5,092 nt of DNA, from contig JAIRMD010000205.1 of the NCBI GenBank assembly GCA_031258915.1, forward strand, positions 1-5,092, read 5' to 3'. How positions within the stretch are numbered: position 1 is the first letter of the stretch; each line of letters starts with the position of its first letter. The position numbers and the translations under genes are program-made. Source of the stretch: Prevotellaceae bacterium. Its GTDB lineage: Bacteria > Bacteroidota > Bacteroidia > Bacteroidales > UBA932. The notes beneath the pieces were generated by a model. The model worked only from the letters and a program-made list of their open reading frames with translations. It was not told the DNA's origin and did no database searches. Of the stretch, positions 1 to 4,460 are shown one piece after another.

Positions 1-371
1 TGAAATGCTTTGATGTCGCCAATAGAGAAAAAGAAGTGCGGCCCTTGCTTTGCAGGCGAATCAAAAGCTCCCTTAAACCGGCTTGCGTACTTCTCTATCC
101 TGTCGGGTTTGAGGTACACTTCAACCTTGAGGGTGTTGAGGATTACCACAATTTGGGAAACATCTTCGCTTGCTATCATCTTGGTGCGAACCTCCCGCCA
201 CGTCGTTTCTACAGGGTTGCCGGAGGTGTAGAAAAAATGAATACCGAATACACCTGCCATAATCAGGCCGTAAATCCACCATACGTAGTTGTTGGGCTTA
301 CCGTTACCGCTACCTCGCGGTGTTCTTTCGGTGGGTTGCCTCGTCTTTGGGTTGTTTTGCTCCATCGTCAT
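1..371 (-). CDS. ftsH: ATP-dependent zinc metalloprotease FtsH, N-terminal part (cut by left window edge)
   Basis: FtsH is a hexameric AAA+ protease of the cytoplasmic membrane that extracts and degrades membrane and short-lived proteins. Only the first 123 codons are present, so the ATPase and the HExxH zinc site lie outside and cannot be checked. The visible part has a hydrophilic, Asn/Pro/Arg-rich cytoplasmic tail (residues 1-28), one membrane segment (about 29-48, starting YVWWIYGLIMAG), and the start of the periplasmic FtsH-extracellular domain, with 'GNPVETTWREV' and 'VEVYLKPD', as in Bacteroidota FtsH. The start is ATG at 371-369; a second ATG lies two codons later (365-363). There is no in-frame ATG between 371 and the in-frame stop near 413. 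The gene follows rsfS with a 17-nt gap, so the two are probably cotranscribed. No Shine-Dalgarno sequence is seen. The assignment rests on the N-terminal pattern plus the rsfS neighbour. Confidence 0.9.
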   Translation of the reverse strand, partial: MTMEQNNPKTRQPTERTPRGSGNGKPNNYVWWIYGLIMAGVFGIHFFYTSGNPVETTWREVRTKMIASEDVSQIVVILNTLKVEVYLKPDRIEKYASRFKGAFDSPAKQGPHFFFSIGDIKAF

Positions 372-388
372 GTTGAGGTTGTTTACTT

Positions 389-886
389 TTATGTTTTTGA
401 TTTTTTTATTTTAACGGCTGTTGATTCCTTTTTTGCTGCTGCTTTTTTTGTTTTTTTTGTTTTTGTTTTTGCAGGCGCGGGGCTTTTTTGCGCCGCTTGA
501 GGCTCGTCGGCGTAGCGCTGCTGCTTGGCATCGGCCCATAGCGAATCGAGGCGGTAAAAGCTGCGGGCTTCCGTTTGGAAAATATGCGCCATTACGTCCA
601 CGTAGTCAAATATTATCCAGATAGCATTTTCAAACCCCTCGCGGCGCACAGGTTTTTCCCCTAAAACTTTTCGCACGTGCTCCTCCACGTTGTCGGCAAT
701 AGCCTCAACCTGCGTGGTAGAGTCGGCGTTGCAGAGCACAAAGCAGGTCGCTATTGCGCCGTCAATTGCGCTAAGGTCGAGGCTCACCACATTCTGCGCT
801 TTTTTGTCGAGCATAGCTTTGGCTATGGCGCTGCACAGCTGCTTCGCGGCGGCGGCGGCTGAGGGTTGTTTTTCCTTGCGTATCAT
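389..886 (-). CDS. rsfS: Ribosome silencing factor RsfS with Lys/Ala-rich C-terminal tail
   Basis: RsfS (RsfA/YbeB/Iojap family) binds ribosomal protein L14 on the 50S subunit and blocks joining to 30S, lowering translation when nutrients are short. The product is 165 residues. The family core is clear: 'LDKKAQNVVSLDLS' (about 26-39), 'DSTTQVEAIADNVEE' (about 55-69), 'EGFENAIWIIFDYVDVMAHIF' split across about 83-103, and 'FYRLDSLWADA' (about 110-120). After the core comes a tail of about 45 residues with 14 lysines and many alanines, absent from typical family members of about 110-120 residues. ATG at 886-884 was chosen because the only upstream options in frame are TTG codons and the core already fits from here. 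The coding strand of the tail has A-runs of 7-8. It is the first gene of an rsfS-ftsH pair; a weak candidate promoter lies at 1005-1012. Confidence 0.93.
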   Translation of the reverse strand: MIRKEKQPSAAAAAKQLCSAIAKAMLDKKAQNVVSLDLSAIDGAIATCFVLCNADSTTQVEAIADNVEEHVRKVLGEKPVRREGFENAIWIIFDYVDVMAHIFQTEARSFYRLDSLWADAKQQRYADEPQAAQKSPAPAKTKTKKTKKAAAKKESTAVKIKKSKT

Positions 887-1001
887 CAAAAAAATATCAT
901 CAAAAAAATGGTATTGCAAATATCAAAAAAAGCAGCACTTTACGTAGCGTCACGGCGTTACACCCATATTCATCGGTGGAGCATAAGCGCCGGAAACTAA
1001 C

Positions 1002-1015
1002 TTGTAAAGTTACAA
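1002..1015 (-). promoter_or_regulatory. Palindrome containing a candidate rsfS promoter -7 box
   Basis: The sequence TTGTAA-AG-TTACAA is a perfect inverted repeat with a 2-nt centre. On the minus strand it contains TAACTTTA (1012-1005), which matches the Bacteroidota -7 box TAnnTTTG except for the last base. No good TTTG -33 box lies 19-21 nt upstream, so the promoter call is weak. The site is about 120 nt upstream of the rsfS ATG. It could be the promoter, an operator, or chance in AT-rich DNA. Confidence 0.3.
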
Positions 1016-1098
1016 AAAAAATCGCTACTGACCGACTAAATGACAATGATTCTTTTTAATTAATTTAGTATCAATTTGCTATGCGTATATTTCAGGCG

Positions 1099-1243
1099 AC
1101 GGGGTTGCTTTTTCCGACTCCAATGCTGATGCCAAACCCGCAGAGTAGGGTGTTCAGAGCAGTCTGTTTTTTTTCTGCTGATTTTTGCAAGAAAAATTTC
1201 ATCACCTCTGAATACCCTACCTCTACGGGATTGCTTGGGCGAC
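1099..1243. repeat. Large imperfect inverted repeat flanked by 12-nt direct repeats
   Basis: Arm 1 (1137-1159) and arm 2 (1206-1229) pair over about 22 positions. The core is TAGGGTGTTCAGAG with CTCTGAATACCCTA (one G-U), extended outward past a one-base bulge by AGAG/CTCT and, after a mismatch, by CCCG/CGGG. The 46-nt loop contains a smaller AGCAG/CTGCT hairpin and a TTTTT/AAAAA pairing. ACGGGgTTGCTT (1099-1110) recurs as ACGGGaTTGCTT (1225-1236), 126 nt apart, and GGCGAC occurs near both outer ends (1095-1100, 1238-1243). The 8-nt CAAACCCG (1133-1140) can pair with either direct-repeat copy. It may be a structured RNA element, a small non-autonomous mobile element, or a genomic repeat. I do not recognise a known family. 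Confidence 0.55.
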
Positions 1244-1315
1244 AATTTGAAATGCATCCGTCTAATGTATTTTCCGTGTTTTTCAAAAACGTCTCAAGTC
1301 CTTATACCGCAAAGC

Positions 1316-1353
1316 AAAAACCGCAGCGCTATTACGGTATAGCGCTGCGGTTT
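1316..1353 (-). terminator. Intrinsic terminator of tRNA-Lys
   Basis: On the minus strand a perfect 12-bp GC-rich stem (CCGCAGCGCTAT / ATAGCGCTGCGG, 1350-1339 with 1332-1321) closes a 6-nt loop and runs straight into TTTTT (1320-1316). It extends by AAA/TTT pairs, so its 5' arm begins at the last base of the tRNA CCA end. The position directly behind tRNA-Lys and the T-run make this a clear Rho-independent terminator for the tRNA transcript. Confidence 0.9.
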
Positions 1354-1428
1354 GGTGATCCAGCTGGGATTCGAACCCAGGACCCCATCCTTAAAAGGGA
1401 TGTGCTCTACCGGCTGAGCTACTGAATC
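1353..1428 (-). tRNA. tRNA-Lys (anticodon UUU)
   Basis: A 76-nt gene including an encoded CCA (1355-1353). The acceptor stem GATTCAG/CTGGATC pairs fully with one T-G. The D arm contains AGCTCAGCCGGTAGAGC. The anticodon stem CATCC/GGATG encloses loop CTTTTAA with anticodon TTT at 1395-1393, which reads AAA and AAG lysine codons. The T arm has the standard GGTTCGAATCC. It is transcribed from its own promoter at 1486-1455 and ends at the hairpin directly downstream. It is divergent from the rpmB operon. Confidence 0.97.
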
Positions 1429-1454
1429 AGGGGCTTTTTTGTCAAAAGCGGGGG

Positions 1455-1486
1455 CAAAGGTATGCTTTAATTTGGTCAATCGCAAA
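1455..1486 (-). promoter_or_regulatory. Promoter of tRNA-Lys (Bacteroidota type)
   Basis: On the minus strand TTTG (1486-1483) is followed after exactly 20 nt by TACCTTTG (1462-1455), a full match to the TAnnTTTG -7 box used by the Bacteroidota primary sigma factor. The predicted transcript start is near 1448-1450, about 20 nt before the tRNA 5' end, a usual leader length for a tRNA precursor. Confidence 0.8.
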
Positions 1487-1507
1487 TTTTTCCCCCTCGT
1501 TTCGACG

Positions 1508-1523
1508 TTTTTTTGCAAAAAAA
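1508..1523. repeat. 16-bp A/T palindrome between divergent promoters
   Basis: Seven T, then GC, then seven A form a perfect palindrome (an eighth A follows at 1524). It ends 2 nt before the rpmB -33 box and lies 22 nt beyond the tRNA-Lys -33 box. A-tracts in this place can act as an UP-like or bending element; a symmetric site could also bind a regulator. No function is shown by the sequence alone. Confidence 0.45.
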
Positions 1524-1525
1524 AC

Positions 1526-1556
1526 TTTGAGAGTTGAAATAAAATTCTCATCTTTG
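1526..1556 (+). promoter_or_regulatory. Promoter of the rpmB-rpmG-DUF4295 operon
   Basis: TTTG at 1526-1529 and CATCTTTG at 1549-1556 are separated by 19 nt. The second box matches TAnnTTTG in all fixed positions except the first. The predicted start of transcription is about 1561-1564, giving a leader of about 50 nt before rpmB. It lies back to back with the tRNA-Lys promoter, so both translation-related units start from one 75-bp region. Confidence 0.65.
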
Positions 1557-1569
1557 CACCCTCAAAATT

Positions 1570-1611
1570 ATGAACGTAGATTTTTTTATTCACAAGATAG
1601 CAAAAAAGTAA
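1570..1611 (+). CDS. Possible 13-residue leader peptide overlapping the rpmB start
   Basis: An ATG at 1570 opens a short frame (MNVDFFIHKIAKK) that stops with TAA at 1609-1611. The last A of this stop is the first base of the rpmB ATG, giving TAATG. The ORF starts only a few nucleotides after the predicted transcript start, so it could be translated first and hand ribosomes to rpmB by termination-reinitiation. No Shine-Dalgarno sequence precedes it. It is too short to be sure, and chance in an AT-rich leader is the main alternative. Confidence 0.35.
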   Translation: MNVDFFIHKIAKK

Positions 1612-1853
1612 TGTCACGAGTTTGTCAAGTTACCGGAAAAAGCGTGCAGCGTGGCCATAACGTATCGCACTCCAACATTAAAACCAAGCGCGAGTTTGAG
1701 CCTAACCTTCGCACCAAAAAATTCTGGCTGGAGGACGAAAACCGTTGGGTAACGCTCAAGGTTTCGGCGGCAGGTATTCGCACCATCAACAAAAATGGGC
1801 TGAAAGCCGTGCTGGATAAGGCGCAGGCCAAGGGGTTGATTTCCATTTACTAA
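1611..1853 (+). CDS. rpmB: Large ribosomal subunit protein bL28
   Basis: Structural protein of the 50S subunit, which binds 23S rRNA near the E-site side. The product has 80 residues, the usual length in this phylum. The family pattern is complete: N-terminal 'SRVCQVTGKSVQRGHNVSHS' (residues 2-21), 'TKREFEPNLRTKKFW' (about 25-39), 'WVTLKVSAAGIRTINKNG' (about 46-63), ending 'AKGLISIY'. Only one cysteine (Cys5) is present, so this is the form without the zinc-binding cysteine set. ATG at 1611 gives the standard N-terminus; an upstream extension of the frame would begin inside the promoter. It is the first gene of an operon with rpmG 22 nt downstream. The TAATG overlap with the leader ORF may couple its translation. 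Confidence 0.97.
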   Translation: MSRVCQVTGKSVQRGHNVSHSNIKTKREFEPNLRTKKFWLEDENRWVTLKVSAAGIRTINKNGLKAVLDKAQAKGLISIY

Positions 1854-1875
1854 AAACAATAAAGGCAGTAAAAAA

Positions 1876-2061
1876 ATGGCAAAGAAAGGTAAAGGTAATA
1901 GAGTACAGGTAATTCTGGAGTGCAGCGAGCAAAGAGAAAGCGGTGTGCCCGGTACGTCGCGCTACATTACCACCAAAAACAAAAAAAATACGCCCAAGCT
2001 GGAGCGTAGAAAGTATAACCCCTGCCTGAAAAAGGTAACCGTGCACCGCGAAATAAAGTAG
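1876..2061 (+). CDS. rpmG: Large ribosomal subunit protein bL33
   Basis: Small basic protein of the 50S subunit near the E site. The 61-residue product has the signature 'GTSRYITTKNKKN' (residues 26-38), preceded by 'KGNRVQVILECSE' (6-18) and followed by 'RRKYNPCLKKVTVHREIK' (44-61). It carries only two cysteines (16 and 50) instead of the two CxxC pairs of zinc-binding L33, so it is the zinc-free form, with the 'SGVPG' insertion usual in Bacteroidota. It starts 22 nt after the rpmB stop and is clearly cotranscribed. No Shine-Dalgarno sequence is seen; the leader 'ggcagtaaaaaa' is A-rich, as common in this phylum. Confidence 0.97.
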   Translation: MAKKGKGNRVQVILECSEQRESGVPGTSRYITTKNKKNTPKLERRKYNPCLKKVTVHREIK

Positions 2062-2126
2062 CAAAGCACGCACGGGTAATGCTTACGTAAATACTTAATT
2101 GTAAACTTATTAAATAGGCATAGCAT

Positions 2127-2288
2127 ATGGCAAAGAAAGCAGTTGCATCGTTTAAGGCCGACAAAGCTTCGGCAAAGAGCTACACCAAGTGCATCAAGCT
2201 GGTCAAATCGGAAAAAACAGGCGCATACGCCTTCAAGGAGGAGGTTGTGCACAACAACGAGGTGAAAGACTTTTTCGCGGAAAAGTAG
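2127..2288 (+). CDS. DUF4295 family small basic protein
   Basis: A 53-residue lysine-rich protein starting MAKKAVASFKADKASAKSYT, with 'CIKLVKSEKTGAYAFKEE' in the middle and 'DFFAEK' at the end. This fits DUF4295, a family found in Bacteroidota directly behind rpmB and rpmG. Its function is unknown; size, charge and place suggest a ribosome-linked role (inference). The start ATG at 2127 gives the family N-terminus. The 65-nt gap after rpmG is AT-rich and lacks a clear promoter, so it is probably read from the rpmB promoter. In many relatives ftsY follows; here a hairpin begins one base after the stop and then birA. Confidence 0.9.
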   Translation: MAKKAVASFKADKASAKSYTKCIKLVKSEKTGAYAFKEEVVHNNEVKDFFAEK

Positions 2289-2289
2289 C

Positions 2290-2315
2290 CGCGCTGCTTT
2301 ACCCTTAGCAGCGCG
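2290..2315 (+). other. GC-rich hairpin directly after the DUF4295 stop
   Basis: CGCGCTGCT (2290-2298) and AGCAGCGCG (2307-2315) form a perfect 9-bp stem with an 8-nt loop. No T-run follows, so alone it is not a normal intrinsic terminator. It may protect the 3' end of the ribosomal-protein mRNA against exonucleases, or act together with the terminator 20 nt downstream. Confidence 0.6.
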
Positions 2316-2335
2316 TTAGCAAGGCTACACAAAAG

Positions 2336-2375
2336 CTCGGCCAGCACTGGTGCGGTTGCGGGCCGAGTTTTTTTT
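2336..2375 (+). terminator. Intrinsic terminator of the rpmB operon
   Basis: CTCGGCC (2336-2342) and GGCCGAG (2361-2367) form a 7-bp stem followed by eight T (2368-2375). The 18-nt loop contains a small GCAC/GTGC pairing. This ends the ribosomal-protein operon. It lies only 16 nt before the birA start codon, leaving no room for a standard promoter between. Confidence 0.85.
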
Positions 2376-2391
2376 CATCGCTTCAAAGCTT

Positions 2392-3123
2392 ATGAATTTG
2401 CTTTTTTTCGATCAGCTCGAATCGACCAACGACAAGGCGCTGGAACTGCTGGCGCAGGGCTGCCCGGAGGGCGCTACCGTAGCTGCGCGGTACCAAGCGA
2501 ACGGGCGAGGGCAGCAGCATGCTCGCTGGGAGAGCGAGGCGGGGCTTAACCTCACGCTCTCCATTGCGCTGCGCCCTACGTTCCTGCCTGCCGAAAGCAT
2601 GTTTTACCTTTCCAAAGCCGTATCGCTGGGCGTAGCCGGCTACCTGCTCAGGGAAGGCATAAAGGCTACCGTCAAGTGGCCTAACGATATCTACGTAAAC
2701 GACAAAAAGATTTGCGGCATCCTCATCGAGCAGAGCATTAGCGATGCGTACATTACCCAGTCGGTGGCTGGCGTTGGGCTAAACGTAAACCAGCGACAAT
2801 TTGCACACGCCCCAAACGCTACCTCAATGCTGCTGTGCGACGGAGAAGTGCGCAACGTAAAGCGCGAGGCGACAACGCTGGTAAGCGATATTCTGGAATG
2901 CTACGAATGGCTGAAGGAAGCCGTGCGCAAAAAAGATTTTGCAAAAATAGACGACAATTACGCCTCGCTCCTCTACCGCGGCGACGGATTTTACGCCTAC
3001 CGGTGCGGCAGCGAAGTTTTCGCGGCGCGTATCGCCGCAGCGCTGCCGAGCGGTGAGCTGGCGCTGCAAACCCTCGACGGCAAGCGGCGCACCTTTGGGT
3101 TTAAGGAGGTAGAATTTGTATAA
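2392..3123 (+). CDS. birA: Biotin--[acetyl-CoA-carboxylase] ligase BirA (no DNA-binding domain)
   Basis: Activates biotin with ATP and joins it to the lysine of biotin carboxyl carrier proteins, in the cytoplasm. The product has 243 residues and only the catalytic and C-terminal domains, so it cannot act as the helix-turn-helix repressor known from E. coli. Visible motifs are 'ESTND' (10-14), the biotin-loop region 'GRGQQHARW' (38-46), 'KWPNDIYV' (95-102), 'KKICGILIE' (105-113), which holds the catalytic-region lysine, and 'GVGLNVNQ' (127-134). A C-terminal SH3-like domain follows ('GDGFYAYRCGSEVFAARI'). The biotin loop differs from GRGRRGR-type loops in having Gln-His-Ala. ATG at 2392 is preferred; a GTG at 2350 in frame lies inside the upstream terminator. 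No promoter is seen in the 16 nt after that terminator. Confidence 0.95.
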   Translation: MNLLFFDQLESTNDKALELLAQGCPEGATVAARYQANGRGQQHARWESEAGLNLTLSIALRPTFLPAESMFYLSKAVSLGVAGYLLREGIKATVKWPNDIYVNDKKICGILIEQSISDAYITQSVAGVGLNVNQRQFAHAPNATSMLLCDGEVRNVKREATTLVSDILECYEWLKEAVRKKDFAKIDDNYASLLYRGDGFYAYRCGSEVFAARIAAALPSGELALQTLDGKRRTFGFKEVEFV

Positions 3124-3200
3124 TTTTGGCAATCAATGGATTGGCGCAATGTTTCACGCAAATTAAGATGCGCTTACCCTAATAGTTTTTTATATCGCAA

Positions 3201-3216
3201 TATTTTTGTACTTTTG
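3201..3216 (+). promoter_or_regulatory. Promoter of the tRNA-Leu pair, two adjacent -7 boxes
   Basis: TATTTTTG (3201-3208) and TACTTTTG (3209-3216) both match TAnnTTTG fully and lie end to end. The second is 16 nt before the first tRNA-Leu and is the better placed. A good TTTG -33 box is not seen at the expected distance; that region is T-rich (3186-3191). The two boxes may give two start points or simply reflect a T-rich promoter. Confidence 0.55.
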
Positions 3217-3232
3217 CTACCCAAAATCAAAA

Positions 3233-3316
<84 letters not shown>

Positions 3317-3338
3317 CGTGGCAAGGTTGTACAAAAAA

Positions 3339-3422
3339 GCCCAGATGGCGAAATTGGTAGACGCACCACTTTGAGGGGGTGGCGCCGGTTACGGTGTGCA
3401 AGTTCGACTCTTGTTCTGGGCA
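3339..3422 (+). tRNA. tRNA-Leu (anticodon GAG)
   Basis: Class II tRNA of 84 nt. The acceptor stem GCCCAGA/TCTGGGC pairs fully. The anticodon stem CCACT/GGTGG holds loop TTGAGGG with anticodon GAG at 3373-3375, reading CUC and CUU. The variable arm is CCG/CGG-closed with a GTTA loop. The T arm is GCAAG TTCGACT CTTGT. It follows the CAG isoacceptor after a 22-nt spacer and shares most of its acceptor and D-arm sequence, so the pair is one transcript and probably an old duplication. CCA is not encoded. Confidence 0.96.
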
Positions 3423-3430
3423 CGGGAAAG

Positions 3431-3471
3431 GCAACATGCTGCAATTTCTATTAGCGTGTTGCTTTTTTTTT
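3431..3471 (+). terminator. Intrinsic terminator of the tRNA-Leu transcript
   Basis: GCAACATGCT (3431-3440) and AGCGTGTTGC (3453-3462) form a 10-bp stem with one T-G pair and a 12-nt loop, followed by nine T (3463-3471). It ends the two-tRNA transcript and lies 32 nt before the start codon of the membrane protein gene. Confidence 0.88.
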
Positions 3472-3503
3472 CGTTGAGAAATCACCGCCCTCCAGCAGAA
3501 AAC

Positions 3504-4460
3504 ATGAAAAACAGCCTCAAGCTACTTTTCTCGAGCTTTGCAGCATTTGTCCGTCAGGATTTCAACCTGTGGGCGTACGCCTATACGGTTTTGCTGGTGG
3601 CGTGCAGCGTTGCGCTGATGTACGGCACGGAGTGGGGGCACAGGTTTGAGCTTGGAGTAGCTCCGCTTGGCAACGTTTACGCCAACCATATCCTGCGCTA
3701 CGCAGGGATTTACTTTCTGGTTGCCATCCCCACGCTCGCCTTCAGGTGCAAGTACGCCGCGCTGCGCAACCCTGCGTTTTACGCCAAGGCGCTTTTGCTA
3801 ATGCTGCTGCTCAGCGTCTCCGATGCTTTCTCGTGGCGCACAGCGCTTGACCTTTCGGGGTATTCGTCTGTTGAGCAGTCTTACGTATTCAAGGCGATGT
3901 GGCGCGTACGCAACCTTACGTTTACCCTTCCCGCGCTGCTTGTGCTGCGCATTTTCTTCGACAAAAAGGTAAAAGGTTTATACGGGCTTTGCCGCGGCAA
4001 CCATCACGTAAGGGCCTACCTGTGGCTGTACGTGGCGGTAGCACCTTTGCTGGTTTTTGCGTCGTTCACCGACGATTTTCTGTCGTACTACCCCAGCTAC
4101 GAGCCGTGGTTTTTTGAGGATGTTTTCGGTCGCCCTGCGTGGCTCAATACGCTGATGTTCGAGGCCGTTTACATGGCAGATTTTGTGATGGTAGAGCTGC
4201 TTTTTCGCGGCGCCTTGGTCATCGGGATGGCGGCAATGCTTGGGCGAAGCGCCGTGCTGCCTATGGTGGCGGCATACGTGGCGCTGCACTTCGGGAAGCC
4301 GGCGCTGGAGGCAATCTCGGCCATGTTTGGCGGGTATTTTCTGGGGGCGCTGGCGTTTCAAACGCGGCACATTTGGGGTGGGGTAATCATTCACATGGGC
4401 ATTGCGCTGCTGATAGAGCTGCTGCGGTTTTTTGAGCATTACGTTCTGGGCGTAGGGTGA
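3504..4460 (+). CDS. CPBP-family (CAAX protease-like) polytopic membrane protein
   Basis: Product of 318 residues with about eight hydrophobic segments (roughly 22-41, 62-80, 93-110, 138-152, 171-188, 214-246, 251-263, 274-304). The C-terminal half has the layout of CPBP/Rce1-type intramembrane proteases. Motif 1 is 'VELLFRG' (230-236), with Glu231 and Arg235 of ExxxR. Motif 2 is 'YVALH' (His262). Motif 3 is 'HMGIA' (His297). Compared with the usual EExxxR, the first glutamate is Val230, so catalytic activity is uncertain; other CPBP branches may share this. The substrate is unknown; members have been linked to prenyl-protein processing, bacteriocin immunity or membrane-protein regulation. 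ATG at 3504 was chosen because upstream frame runs through the terminator and a tRNA. No clear promoter lies in the 32 nt before it. Its 3' end overlaps ispH by 22 bp. Confidence 0.78.
   Translation: MKNSLKLLFSSFAAFVRQDFNLWAYAYTVLLVACSVALMYGTEWGHRFELGVAPLGNVYANHILRYAGIYFLVAIPTLAFRCKYAALRNPAFYAKALLLMLLLSVSDAFSWRTALDLSGYSSVEQSYVFKAMWRVRNLTFTLPALLVLRIFFDKKVKGLYGLCRGNHHVRAYLWLYVAVAPLLVFASFTDDFLSYYPSYEPWFFEDVFGRPAWLNTLMFEAVYMADFVMVELLFRGALVIGMAAMLGRSAVLPMVAAYVALHFGKPALEAISAMFGGYFLGALAFQTRHIWGGVIIHMGIALLIELLRFFEHYVLGVG

Larger units (their letters stand above)
887..1317. other. Gene-poor intergenic stretch between rsfS and the tRNA-Lys terminator
   Basis: About 430 bases without a convincing gene. 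It is AT-rich near rsfS, with a near-direct repeat of 'atcatcaaaaaaa' at about 883-908. It contains a 14-bp palindrome with a candidate -7 box (1002-1015), a 7-bp inverted repeat (ACTAAAT 1035-1041 / ATTTAGT 1063-1069), a large imperfect inverted and direct repeat structure (1099-1243), and a short A/T palindrome (GTTTTT c AAAAAC, 1278-1290). Open frames here are short, have no family resemblance I can defend, and some run into the antisense of the tRNA. Confidence 0.6.

Noticed and set aside
421..500. T-rich tract as a possible terminator or low-complexity repeat
   Set aside because: It is the complement of the lysine codons of the RsfS tail and has no stem next to it.
887..919. Upstream extension of RsfS by 11 residues
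   Set aside because: It would need a TTG start and adds a hydrophobic stretch not seen in the family; ATG at 886 fits better.
1092..1286. Minus-strand frame ending 'LLCGFGISIGVGKSNPVA', faintly like the C-terminus of FabH-type ketoacyl synthases
   Set aside because: The match is short and lacks the usual Trp-Gly after the glycines, nothing upstream resembles the enzyme, and the frame is built from the inverted and direct repeat structure. Not supportable as a gene or pseudogene.
1081..1425. Plus-strand frame of 114 codons ending 'RTQDPILKRDVLYRLSY'
   Set aside because: Its end is the antisense translation of tRNA-Lys, a common artefact, and it runs through the tRNA terminator.
2350..2391. 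Upstream GTG start extending BirA by 14 residues
   Set aside because: It lies inside the intrinsic terminator, and the ATG at 2392 gives the normal N-terminus just before the ESTND motif.
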